NCBI GenBank assembly: GCA_023415635.1
Contig: JAEZJV010000068.1
Location: forward strand, 1-64,000
From: Bacillota bacterium
GTDB lineage: Bacteria > Bacillota > Clostridia > Lachnospirales > Lachnospiraceae
Length of the DNA stretch: 64,000 bases
Direction: 5' to 3'
The position numbers and the translations under genes are program-made. The notes beneath the pieces were generated by a model. That model worked only from the letters and a program-made list of their open reading frames with translations, did not search any database and was not told the DNA's origin. Shown here in pieces: positions 36,993 through 45,048 of this stretch. Each line of letters starts with the position of its first letter. Positions within the stretch are counted from its first letter, which is position 1.

Positions 36993-38237
36993 ATGTTGTT
37001 AATTAGAGATGAAACAAGACGTAGTTTAGAGGTAATCAAGACAATCTGGTTGAACTCCAGCGACAGCTTTCCCATCAGTCTGGCAGAGGTACCAGCGGAG
37101 GAGAAGCTTTATAACGAGGCTTATATCGATCAGATTTTTGACACTTATTGCCAACAGCAAAATAATATTCCAAGGCTTCCATTCGGGAGAAAAAAATGGA
37201 GCAAAAAGACAGAGGCATTTTTTATGGATCTGTTAAGCAAGGAAGAAATTGTTGGTATACATAATGCTATGAAGTCTCAGGAATTAACGGCATTTTATAC
37301 GGAGCTCGTAGAATTCACCAGGCATGCCAGAAGCTTTGCACCGGAGTTATCCTTTGAAGAGCTTGGTCAGGCAATCCGAAATTATATCGTCTACGCCATG
37401 TTCAAGGTAATAAACCGGATAAATACCGGCTTCAGCAGCGCCGGCTATGGCTATAGCATGCTTTATCCATTTACTGATAATTATATTGATACTGTGGCAA
37501 ATACCTTATCAGAGAAGCAGGAATACAATCAACTGATTCGTGACACGATTGAGGGAAAAGGAGTTCATTTCAAAAACAGTTATTATAAGAAGACCTATCT
37601 TCTGCTGAAGGCCATAGAGAAAGAATATAATAGAGAGGAAACTACCGGAATCTATACACTGTTATTAATGATCTTGGAAGCACAAGAAGAAAGCATCAGT
37701 CAGCAAAGTAAAAGCAATTACCTTTCCCTGGAGCAGCGTTTGGATATTTCCTTGTGGAAGGGCGGCGTCTCCGTACTCGTTGACCGTTATCTAATTAATA
37801 AACAGCTTTTAGACGAGGATTATCTTTTTTATCTAAGCTTTGGCTTTTTCCTGCAATTGGCAGATGATCTTCAGGACATCAAAGAGGACAGCCGTAATGG
37901 AAATCAGACGTTATTTACACTGAACCTAGAGACAGCCAAGGAAGAAAAAATCGTTAATAAGCTCTTAAACTTCCTTCAGGATATAATTGACGCATATTCG
38001 GCGGAAAATAACACCTTTAAGAATTTTGTCAAGAAGAGCAGCTATTATCTGATTTATTCCTCTATCGTCCGAAGCAGAGAATTTTTCTCCGCGGATTATC
38101 TGCTTCAGATTGAGAAACTAATGCCGGTCACTGCTACTTATCTTGAAAAGGCACAGAACGGCGTAAAAGGTAAACAGGATAAGAAGATCCAGAAGCAGCA
38201 ACGAAAGCTTCTGGATTGTCTGATCCGTTATACTTAA
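36993..38237 (+). CDS. Class I isoprenoid/terpene synthase-like protein
   Basis: A 414-residue, helix-rich soluble protein. Two Asp-rich motifs are visible: Asp162-Asn-Tyr-Ile-Asp166 in YPFTDNYIDTVAN, and Asp291-Asp-Leu-Gln-Asp295 in GFFLQLADDLQDIKED. The second, preceded by FxLQ and followed by RNGNQTLF, mirrors the second Asp-rich motif of trans-prenyl diphosphate synthases (FQ..DD..D, then GK.TLP). WKGGVS at 255-260 may match the conserved Lys region ahead of it. Such motifs bind Mg2+-diphosphate. The rest is not like farnesyl- or geranylgeranyl-diphosphate synthases, so the product is unknown. The start at 36993 is chosen because GTGAGG lies just before it. An extended -10 (TGTTATAAT, 36955-36963) suggests a separate promoter. 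Confidence 0.65.
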   Translation: MLLIRDETRRSLEVIKTIWLNSSDSFPISLAEVPAEEKLYNEAYIDQIFDTYCQQQNNIPRLPFGRKKWSKKTEAFFMDLLSKEEIVGIHNAMKSQELTAFYTELVEFTRHARSFAPELSFEELGQAIRNYIVYAMFKVINRINTGFSSAGYGYSMLYPFTDNYIDTVANTLSEKQEYNQLIRDTIEGKGVHFKNSYYKKTYLLLKAIEKEYNREETTGIYTLLLMILEAQEESISQQSKSNYLSLEQRLDISLWKGGVSVLVDRYLINKQLLDEDYLFYLSFGFFLQLADDLQDIKEDSRNGNQTLFTLNLETAKEEKIVNKLLNFLQDIIDAYSAENNTFKNFVKKSSYYLIYSSIVRSREFFSADYLLQIEKLMPVTATYLEKAQNGVKGKQDKKIQKQQRKLLDCLIRYT

Positions 38238-38261
38238 GCTGTCAAAGCTAATTCAGCTTAA
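38234..38261. terminator. Terminator between convergent genes
   Basis: TTAAGCTG (38234-38241) and CAGCTTAA (38254-38261) form an 8-bp stem that overlaps the stop codon of the synthase-like gene. Weak U-tract; may serve both strands. Confidence 0.5.
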
Positions 38262-38338
38262 AATCTATCGTATATGTATTATTCTTACACTTTCTAAATT
38301 TATCGATATTAGCTAGACCTGCCATTATATGATTCTGA

Positions 38339-38770
38339 TCATATGGAATAATCTAACGGTATCTGGTTTTGTTGTCTTTCAACCAGATTTTGAAGGGTAA
38401 TATTGTCTACCACATTACAGATCGCATCATACAGCTCCTTCCAAACCTCTCTGGTAACACAGCCCGTATGTCTGACACAATCTCCGTCCTCCAGGCAGTC
38501 AATTGGAATAAGACTACCTTCTGTGAGCCGAAGTATCATTCCAACCGTGTATTCGGACGGTTCCTTTGCCAGCCGGTAACCTCCCTGTGCTCCTCGGGTA
38601 CTTTTAACATACCCGGCTTTATTCAGAAGTGCAATGATCTGTTCCAGATATTTTTCTGATATATTCTGCCTGCCGGCGATGCTTTTAATTGTGATATACT
38701 CTCCTGTATTATTCAAAGCCAAATCCAGCATAAGCCGTAAGGCATATCTTCCTTTTGTCGATAATTTCAT
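38339..38770 (-). CDS. IscR-like Rrf2-family regulator with a [2Fe-2S] site
   Basis: 143-residue winged-helix repressor. The helix-turn-helix lies at about residues 27-64 (ISEKYLEQIIALLNKAGYV, then RGAQGGYRL). Cys92, Cys98 and Cys104 (DCLEDGDCVRHTGC) have the spacing and numbering of the three IscR cluster ligands, so it probably senses iron-sulfur status. It is alone: no iscS, iscU or sufBCD gene is adjacent. A promoter-like pair (TTGTAT, TAATAT, 17 apart) overlaps the palindrome upstream. Confidence 0.88.
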   Translation of the reverse strand: MKLSTKGRYALRLMLDLALNNTGEYITIKSIAGRQNISEKYLEQIIALLNKAGYVKSTRGAQGGYRLAKEPSEYTVGMILRLTEGSLIPIDCLEDGDCVRHTGCVTREVWKELYDAICNVVDNITLQNLVERQQNQIPLDYSI

Positions 38771-38867
38771 GAAATTCCTCCTTCATATCCCACCCAATAA
38801 ATTAAAAAGCAATCAACTCCGGGGGCTGAAATCCCAAGCAGGATTAACATAATATTAACATAGGTAT

Positions 38868-38899
38868 AATAGGAATACAATTACTCCTTGTATCCTATT
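38868..38899. promoter_or_regulatory. Imperfect palindrome in the divergent iscR-like promoter region
   Basis: AATAGGAATACAA (38868-38880) and TTGTATCCTATT (38888-38899) are complementary apart from one extra A, with a seven-base spacer. It overlaps the candidate -35 of the regulator gene and lies about 120 bases before the divergent gene at 39020. It could be an operator for the regulator itself, but it does not look like the known E. coli IscR sites. Confidence 0.45.
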
Positions 38900-39019
38900 T
38901 AGCATTCTTTTGTGGATATGGCAAAAGCTTGTTCATATTTTATTAATAATTCGTTAATTTTACTATGGAAATATTTCTATATTTAGATTATAATCACATA
39001 TTGTTGGAGGAATAATACG

Positions 39020-39427
39020 ATGAATTTTGATTTGTATATGCCTATTCGTAATGAACTTATCTATCTACTTTTTATAAAAGCATATGAACTGGATATCTCC
39101 TGTCATGTGCTGACGAAGCATCTGTCATATTTCAATTATAGTGATTCCCAATTTACTCAATTTAAAAATAACGGCTACGATTGCCGTCTGGTTGACATGG
39201 GCAGAGATGATCTCGGTCTTGAAGAACCGCCCTTAATATTCTGTCTTTTCTGTGAGGATACAATGAGACTGGAACAGTTCAGACAGGAAATGTCTAGTAT
39301 CACTAAGCAAAACCTGACAGCTAGATACTCCGGTTTATTTTCTCTGGAATATACCCGATCCCTATCCTATGCTGCGACAGCGAATGACGGTGAGGATGAT
39401 ATTATTCCAGAATATCTTCTTGTATAA
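39020..39427 (+). CDS. Protein of unknown function
   Basis: 135 residues, soluble, acidic C-terminus; no signal peptide or membrane segment. MNFDLYMPIRNELIYLLFIKA begins it, after GGAGG ten bases upstream. No family recognised. Its 3' end overlaps the convergent EamA gene by 26 bases, so the last nine or so residues share DNA with it. Confidence 0.65.
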   Translation: MNFDLYMPIRNELIYLLFIKAYELDISCHVLTKHLSYFNYSDSQFTQFKNNGYDCRLVDMGRDDLGLEEPPLIFCLFCEDTMRLEQFRQEMSSITKQNLTARYSGLFSLEYTRSLSYAATANDGEDDIIPEYLLV

Positions 39428-40307
39428 TTACTGAAGATTTCGCCTTCTTCAAAAAATCAAGCTTTGTCTCAGATAGAAGAACTGCAATAAAAATCAGGGT
39501 AAATCCCAAAAACAGCTTAGGTGTAATGATCTCATGATAAAAAAGCACCGAGAACAACACTCCGAATACTGACTCCAGGCTCATGATAATCGCAGCGGGT
39601 GCAGGATGCGTATACTTCTGACCTATGTTCTGGCAAAGAAGAGCTATCGCCGTTGCAAAAACCGCAAGATAAATCAAACTGGAAACCGATGCTGCTGTCC
39701 ATATAGTTGGAATTTCTTCAAAACAAAGTCCAATTATCCAGGAATATATCGCAGCATATCCGAACTGTATCATTGTAAGAAGGATTGGATCCTTGTCACC
39801 TGCAAATTTTGCAACACTTACAATATGACCAGCATACACTACACCTCCGGCAAGTGTAAACGCATCTCCCATCCTGATGCTAAGCTCACCGTTTAAGGAT
39901 ACCAGACCGATACCTATAATACTGATAAAAGCCGCGGTAATATTATATTTATCCGGCTTTTTTTTATCAACAATCCAGAACAGGAAAGGAACAAGAACAC
40001 AGTAAATTGCTGTAAGAAAGGCATTTTTTCCTGGAGTTGTATCAGTAATTCCTATGGTCTGCAGACTATAACCAAGAAATAAAAAAGTACCGACAATACC
40101 GCCTTTGATTACATAGTCCTTATTCAGCTTGTAAAGCCTTTTTCTGAATAGGATGCAAAGTAATAGGCCTGCGATCGTAAAGCGAAATGCCAGCAGCATA
40201 TGCGGCTGCATAACATCCATAGAATTCTTTACAATAAGAAAAGAGCTACCCCAAATCAATGTAGCCCCGAATAATGCGATTTTTGCTCCCACCCTTTGCT
40301 TGTCCAT
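39402..40307 (-). CDS. EamA/DMT-family transporter
   Basis: 301-residue membrane protein with about ten transmembrane segments in two EamA repeats (ATLIWGSSFLIVKNSMD at the start; ESVFGVLFSVLFYHEIITP in the second). The start Met at 40307 is nine bases after GAGG; an ATG three codons earlier touches that sequence. It probably exports a small metabolite; the substrate cannot be told. Unlike the other EamA protein in the window it ends normally. Confidence 0.88.
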   Translation of the reverse strand: MDKQRVGAKIALFGATLIWGSSFLIVKNSMDVMQPHMLLAFRFTIAGLLLCILFRKRLYKLNKDYVIKGGIVGTFLFLGYSLQTIGITDTTPGKNAFLTAIYCVLVPFLFWIVDKKKPDKYNITAAFISIIGIGLVSLNGELSIRMGDAFTLAGGVVYAGHIVSVAKFAGDKDPILLTMIQFGYAAIYSWIIGLCFEEIPTIWTAASVSSLIYLAVFATAIALLCQNIGQKYTHPAPAAIIMSLESVFGVLFSVLFYHEIITPKLFLGFTLIFIAVLLSETKLDFLKKAKSSVIIQEDILE

Positions 40308-40410
40308 AAAACCCATCCTCACTTTAGAAAATTCAATTATGCAATTCATAAGCTTTTATCTGGACATTCTAGCACACTATCCAAAAAAGCACAACTTCTT
40401 TTCTATGTAA

Positions 40411-40443
40411 TACCAAAACTTAATGGAAACGTAAGTTTTGGTA
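40411..40443 (-). terminator. Hairpin after the peroxiredoxin gene
   Basis: TACCAAAACTTA (40411-40422) and its exact complement (40432-40443) flank nine bases. The perfect 12-bp stem starts 17 bases after the peroxiredoxin stop. There is no long U-tract on the minus strand. Confidence 0.55.
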
Positions 40444-40460
40444 AAAAGCAGTATACATTG

Positions 40461-41201
40461 CTACGGTCTTCTGTAGCTCAGTCTGCCCCTGCTTGGATAC
40501 ATGGACGGATACGGCAGGATTTCAGGCTCGTAACCATAGCTGTCGGCAGTGCAGTTCGACTGCAGAAAACATAGGAACCAATCCAGACAATACTGTCCCG
40601 CCCCTACCTGCTGCAATCTTTCTTTTGCTCCCTCGCTGGTTCCGGGTGGCGGTAATATAACGTCATCGCAAGGCATCCAATCGGCAGGTGTTGCAATCTT
40701 CTCCTCATCAGCCTTCTGTAAGGCAATAATCATACGTTTAATCTCCTGCATGTTACGCCCCGTAGTTGCAGGATAATACAGTATGGCTCTTATAATTCCC
40801 ATTGGGTCAATAATAAATACTGAACGCACCGTCTGGGTAGTGGAGTACCCAGGATGCAGCATCCCGTATTCCTTTGCTATTTCCATCTTAATATCTGCTA
40901 TCAACGGAAAGGTTACCTCCACATGCTTGATATCCTTCCATACCAGCTCCTTGATTTTTCTTAGCCAGGCAATATGCGAATATACCGAATCAATTGACAG
41001 TCCGACAAGCACTGTATTCATTTCCTTAAATTCATTAAGCATCGATGCAAAGGTCATGAATTCTGTCGTACACACCGGAGTAAAATCAGCCGGGTGGCTG
41101 AAAAATATCACCCAGCATCCCCTGTAATCCTCCGGAAAGTTGATTTCTCCCTGAGTCGTAACCGCATGAAAAGCGGGTGCATAATCTCCGATTAGCGGCA
41201 T
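40461..41201 (-). CDS. Peroxiredoxin, Prx6-like
   Basis: Thiol peroxidase, 246 residues. The peroxidatic Cys44 is in PADFTPVCTTEF, and the Prx6-type long C-terminal domain follows (ATTGRNMQEIKRMI, then TPADWMPCDDVILPPPG). It resembles archaeal and clostridial one-Cys enzymes. After CLDWFLCF, where most homologues end, it carries about 30 extra residues with one Cys and several Pro and Tyr. Whether the extra end is real or due to a lost stop is unclear. Confidence 0.9.
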   Translation of the reverse strand: MPLIGDYAPAFHAVTTQGEINFPEDYRGCWVIFFSHPADFTPVCTTEFMTFASMLNEFKEMNTVLVGLSIDSVYSHIAWLRKIKELVWKDIKHVEVTFPLIADIKMEIAKEYGMLHPGYSTTQTVRSVFIIDPMGIIRAILYYPATTGRNMQEIKRMIIALQKADEEKIATPADWMPCDDVILPPPGTSEGAKERLQQVGAGQYCLDWFLCFLQSNCTADSYGYEPEILPYPSMYPSRGRLSYRRP

Positions 41202-41309
41202 AGGATAAAGACTCCTTTTCTTGATAACTACTGATAATACAATGATATGTCAAATTACTGTTTATGCTACTTTGAGTCTTACACATAATTAACAAATAAT
41301 AAATTTTTA

Positions 41310-41338
41310 TTGGTATTTTTTTATCAATACTGTATAAT
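41310..41338 (+). promoter_or_regulatory. Promoter for the 41414 gene
   Basis: TTGGTA (41310-41315) and TATAAT (41333-41338), 17 bases apart, in an AT-rich divergent region. Confidence 0.6.
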
Positions 41339-41413
41339 AAATAGTGAACAACATGCCAGTATTCATCAATACAGACTCGGTTTTATAGAAACTTTGGGAA
41401 GGCGGGATGAAGA

Positions 41414-41755
41414 ATGTACCATTCAATGATTTCTTGGTTTTTAGCATTATGTTTTATTTTATACGGTTTCAGAGCAATGTTTAGCAGGAAGCCCTACGGA
41501 ATATATTCCTCAATGAAGGCTCCCGAAGGCAAGGATGTTACGGATATCAAAGCATTTAATCATTCTATCGGCTGGCTGTTTATTGGTTTTTCCTCCTTAT
41601 TTATGATTGTAAGCTTCTATACTCATGCAGATGCCTTAACCTCTGGGCTCCTTCTGACTCTGATATTCTTTTTCGGGTCCCTTCTATTTATGGTGATTTA
41701 TGAGACGATAATAGCCAAAAGATATATTAAGGATCAAAGTCACTCCATAACTTGA
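41414..41755 (+). CDS. Small integral membrane protein, DUF3784-like
   Basis: 113 residues with three hydrophobic segments (about 5-20, 50-67, 77-98). The layout, with KAFNHSIGWLFIGFSSLF before the second segment, resembles DUF3784 proteins. Function unknown; single gene bounded by its promoter and the terminator at 41852-41896. Confidence 0.65.
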   Translation: MYHSMISWFLALCFILYGFRAMFSRKPYGIYSSMKAPEGKDVTDIKAFNHSIGWLFIGFSSLFMIVSFYTHADALTSGLLLTLIFFFGSLLFMVIYETIIAKRYIKDQSHSIT

Positions 41756-41851
41756 TCCTATCCAGAATAGGTGTTTATATGCTGACACCCACGATACCTG
41801 CTTCACAGGGATTGCCCGGTTACAGGTTGTGTAACAGCTTTCCTATTAATT

Positions 41852-41896
41852 AAAACTGCCTGGGCAGCTATTAATCGCTGATGCCCAGGCAGTTTT
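41852..41896. terminator. Bidirectional terminator
   Basis: AAAACTGCCTGGGCA (41852-41866) and its exact complement (41882-41896) form a 15-bp stem with a 15-base loop. A/T ends on both sides let it serve the small membrane gene and the convergent iron-sulfur gene. Confidence 0.88.
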
Positions 41897-41911
41897 AATA
41901 TTAATCTATAG

Positions 41912-42676
41912 TTAATCCACTAAGATCGTGCCGTCCGTTCCTATTGTTACTACACTCCAAGGTATCAACTTTTTGCTGTTTGCCATGGCAGTTTTAGCTG
42001 CCTGCACGATACCGCCGCAACATGGCACCTCCATACGAATTACGGTTATACTCTTTAAATCATTCATTTGCAGAATCTTTGTCAGTTTTTCTGAATAATC
42101 CACTTCATCCAGCTTCGGACAACCAATCAGAGTGATCTTATTCTTCATAAAGCTGTGAAAATTTCCGTATGCATATGCGGTGCAATCTGCTGCAATTAAC
42201 AGATGAGCATTTGAGAAATACGCTGCATTCGGAGGAACTAATTGAATCTGTACCGGCCATTGCCTAAGCTCAGAGGCTGACGCCTTCTGTGAAGGCTCTC
42301 CTTCGGTTATTACTGCATGATTCTCCTGCCTGTTCAGACTCATCATTCTGGAACCGGGACAGCCCCCTCCCTTTCCGTGATGTACTCCCTGTTGATGTCC
42401 GGTATCAAGCTCCTTAGAATGCTGTGTTACCTGTTTTTTTTCGTCAATATTTCGTTTTACTTCCTCCTCGTTATACTCAAGGGCTTCTCTTTCTTCAAAG
42501 CTAATTGCTCCGGTAGGACAAACAGGAAGACAATTACCAAGTCCATCACAATAATCGTCACGAAGCAGCTTCGCCTTGCCGCCTACCAGGCCGATTGCTG
42601 ATTCATGACAGGCATTCACACATAAGCCGCAGCCGTTACATAATTCTTCATCAATTTTGATAATTTTACGTACCAT
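41912..42676 (-). CDS. Cys-rich iron-sulfur protein with an unusual second cluster and a C-terminal domain
   Basis: 254 residues. Cys13, 16, 19 and 23 form a complete [4Fe-4S] motif (CNGCGLCVNACHES). The second motif, CDGLGNCLPVCPTGA, has Cys43, 49 and 53, with Leu46 where ferredoxins have Cys, so it may hold a three-Cys cluster. A polar linker carries HHGKGGGCPGSR (Cys106). The C-terminal domain (about 145-254) adds Cys165, Cys186 and the Cys219-Cys220 pair in VPCCGG. The extra cysteines suggest a further metal or redox site. The partner is unknown. AGGAGG precedes the start. Confidence 0.8.
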   Translation of the reverse strand: MVRKIIKIDEELCNGCGLCVNACHESAIGLVGGKAKLLRDDYCDGLGNCLPVCPTGAISFEEREALEYNEEEVKRNIDEKKQVTQHSKELDTGHQQGVHHGKGGGCPGSRMMSLNRQENHAVITEGEPSQKASASELRQWPVQIQLVPPNAAYFSNAHLLIAADCTAYAYGNFHSFMKNKITLIGCPKLDEVDYSEKLTKILQMNDLKSITVIRMEVPCCGGIVQAAKTAMANSKKLIPWSVVTIGTDGTILVD

Positions 42677-42784
42677 TCGATATCCTCCTAATATACTAAG
42701 ACAATTTAATATTTAGTAGCCTGTTTATTTTCTACAGGATAACCTTAAGTTCTTTCCTTAGTTATATTATAAAGGATACCGCAC

Positions 42785-42807
42785 AAAAAAGTGTAGCTAT
42801 AGCTACA
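42785..42807 (-). terminator. Terminator after the 42819 gene
   Basis: On the minus strand TGTAGC-TATA-GCTACA is followed by C and six T residues. The 16-bp core (42792-42807) is a perfect palindrome that could be mistaken for an operator, but the T-run directly after it favours a terminator. Confidence 0.75.
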
Positions 42808-42818
42808 TTTTAATAGTA

Positions 42819-43220
42819 CTAAAAGAAAATCCAACTGCCTAGAAGCATCAAAAGACCGGATACTATTATTGCAAAACGGAAGAGACCGTATTCTACAATA
42901 GCATTTTGTAAGAAGCTTTTCTGATAGCTGTCTCCTCCCCTCTCCAACCGGACATGTTGGAGATTCGCAAAGGAGGTCATATCACCGACATTGGAAGCCA
43001 TCCCACTAAAGCTTGCTCCGGAGGAGGCTCCCTTCATGGAGGCAATCAATCCCACCACTGTGACCACGATACCTTCCATAGTCATGATATCCTGCAATGA
43101 TGTATCCAAGCGACCTGAGATTAGTAGTGCAACTACTATTTCAATTCCGTAAAAAACAAGACTGACTACCATTAAGATCATAAGCTTCTTCAAAAGCTTC
43201 ACAATCAACCCTTTCCTCAT
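42819..43220 (-). CDS. Small membrane protein of unknown function
   Basis: 133 residues with three likely membrane segments (about 12-34, 45-62 and 113-132) and a Ser/Gly/Met-rich loop (SMKGASSGASFSGMASN) between the second and third. No family recognised. It is alone between two terminators. Confidence 0.65.
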   Translation of the reverse strand: MRKGLIVKLLKKLMILMVVSLVFYGIEIVVALLISGRLDTSLQDIMTMEGIVVTVVGLIASMKGASSGASFSGMASNVGDMTSFANLQHVRLERGGDSYQKSFLQNAIVEYGLFRFAIIVSGLLMLLGSWIFF

Positions 43221-43323
43221 ACTATAATCCCCTTTTCATTCATTCAGTTAATTTTAATCTATTACAATTGATATAATTATAACATTCATCTACTATATAT
43301 GGAAATAAAATTCATTTCAAAAT

Positions 43324-43373
43324 AAAATCACTGCAGAGCTTCTCAGTAAAAAGAATACTTCTGCAGTGATTTT
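43324..43373. terminator. tdk terminator
   Basis: AAAATCACTGCAGA (43324-43337) and its exact complement (43360-43373): a 14-bp stem with a 22-base loop and a U-tract formed by the stem end, 24 bases after the tdk stop. Confidence 0.8.
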
Positions 43374-43396
43374 ACTAAAGATTATTTTAGATATTT

Positions 43397-43978
43397 TCAG
43401 GCCCTTTGACTCTTCTGCTTCTCAATAAAGCACTGGTAGCACATAGCAGTGTATTTGTCATTTCCGCCTATTAATATCTGCTCCCCTTCGGTAATGATCT
43501 TACCATTCTCATCCAAGCGCACATTTACAGTAGCTTTACGTCCGCAGGAACAGATTGTCTTAATCTCCGTAATGGAATCGGCAATTTCCATCAGTCTCTT
43601 GCTGCCGGGAAACATCTTTGTTCTGAAGTCAGCCCGTAAGCCAAAGCACAGCACCGGTATATTATAGTCGATCACGATCATGGAAAGCTGATCTACCTGA
43701 GCCTCTGAAAGGAATTGGCACTCATCCACTATAATGACGTCGATCTGTTCCGTTAGCCTTTGATAGCTTTGATAAACATCCTCCGTATAAGGAAGCACAT
43801 ACGCTGGTGCCTCAAGACCTGCACGAGATTTCACGAGACCGTTTCCGTCCCTGATGTCCGTCTGGGGTTTAATCAACCAGACACTCATTCCCCGTTCTTC
43901 ATAATTGAACTTTGTAATCAATGCCTGGGCTGTCTTAGAGCTTCCCATGACTCCGTATTTAAAATATAATTTTGCCAT
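43397..43978 (-). CDS. tdk: Thymidine kinase
   Basis: Phosphorylates thymidine for nucleotide salvage. 193 residues: P-loop GVMGSSKTAQAL at about 9-20 (Ser in place of the usual Gly), the DECQFL box with catalytic Glu, and a zinc site from CSCG and CYQC in the C-terminal lasso. Just downstream of it lies the nucleoside ABC importer, so uptake and salvage genes are neighbours. Confidence 0.95.
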   Translation of the reverse strand: MAKLYFKYGVMGSSKTAQALITKFNYEERGMSVWLIKPQTDIRDGNGLVKSRAGLEAPAYVLPYTEDVYQSYQRLTEQIDVIIVDECQFLSEAQVDQLSMIVIDYNIPVLCFGLRADFRTKMFPGSKRLMEIADSITEIKTICSCGRKATVNVRLDENGKIITEGEQILIGGNDKYTAMCYQCFIEKQKSQRA

Positions 43979-44080
43979 ATTCTGATTCCTTCTCTGGTAG
44001 TAAGTTGAAGGAAAAGCACCTTCTTACTTTTTCTTCTCTTTACAATTTAGTTACGAATAGATGTCCTTCTATTTATATTA

Positions 44081-45046
44081 TTATCTGGTACTCTTGTCGT
44101 AAGGAATACCCTCTGCCTTCGGAGCTCTTGACTTTTTGGATGTAAAGACAAGAACAATCATAGTTGCCACATACGGAAGCATCTTATAATATGCCTGATT
44201 CAGTTGCAGATTATTTAAGAACGGAATTAATGCAACCGAATACGCCAAAGTTCGAAGAAAAGCAAAGAATAATGCAGCAAATAAAATCCTCCAGGGCTTC
44301 CACTGACCAAAGATCATTACAGCCAAAGCCAGGAAGCCAAAGCCTGCAACACCGGTGTGTCCGTTGACATTACCGTCCATGACACCAACGGAATAAAAGA
44401 AACCGCCAATACCGCCGAGAACACCTGATATCCCTACACCGTAATATCTCATATGATGAACATTAATACCTACGGAATCTGCCGCATGAGGATGTTCGCC
44501 GCAGGAACGCAGTCTTAGGCCGAACTTCGTAGTATAGAAGATGACAACCGACAGGAACATAATTAGAAAACCAATATAAACAGTAATATACGTATTTTTA
44601 AAGAATAAATCTCCAAGGAAAGGAATTTTACTGAGTCCCGGAACTGACTTGATATAGAAGTTTGCGCTTGTCGTGATACCATCACTCTGGAACTTCATTT
44701 TGGAAAAGAGCAATACCACAGCGGGTATCAGCATATTAAGAGCTGTACCGGAGATAGTCTGATCCGCTTTCATATTAATTGCAGCAAATGCAAGAAGCAT
44801 GGAATATGCGACGCCTGTAACTGCAGCAACCACCATTGCGATCAGGAGGATAAGCTGAGGATTCATGCCGGTTCCCTGAATGAAATAAACCGTAAGGCAT
44901 CCAAAGAATGCACCAAATAACATAATACCTTCCAGTGCAAGGTTAACTACACCGCTTCGTTCGCTGAACATACCACCGAGAGCAACCAGTAATAAAGAAA
45001 TTGCTACAGGAAGCATATTTTGAATTAAATAATATAATGTTTCCAT
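44081..45046 (-). CDS. Nucleoside ABC transporter permease (NupQ-like)
   Basis: 321-residue membrane protein of the branched-chain/ribose permease superfamily. FSERSGVVNLALEGIMLFGAFFG is typical of the smaller BmpA-system permease, and GISGVLGGIGGFFYSVG is the cytoplasmic loop that contacts the ATPase. Its start lies three bases after the stop of the second permease. Last gene of the ATPase-permease-permease run. Confidence 0.92.
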   Translation of the reverse strand: METLYYLIQNMLPVAISLLLVALGGMFSERSGVVNLALEGIMLFGAFFGCLTVYFIQGTGMNPQLILLIAMVVAAVTGVAYSMLLAFAAINMKADQTISGTALNMLIPAVVLLFSKMKFQSDGITTSANFYIKSVPGLSKIPFLGDLFFKNTYITVYIGFLIMFLSVVIFYTTKFGLRLRSCGEHPHAADSVGINVHHMRYYGVGISGVLGGIGGFFYSVGVMDGNVNGHTGVAGFGFLALAVMIFGQWKPWRILFAALFFAFLRTLAYSVALIPFLNNLQLNQAYYKMLPYVATMIVLVFTSKKSRAPKAEGIPYDKSTR

Positions 45047-45048
45047 TG

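Noticed and set aside
42792..42807. Perfect 16-bp palindrome read as an operator
   Set aside because: A C and six T residues follow directly on the minus strand, 12 bases after a stop codon; a terminator fits better.
36621..44000. Genomic island or prophage
   Set aside because: No integrase, tRNA-flanked repeat or phage gene; base composition and codon use look like the rest.
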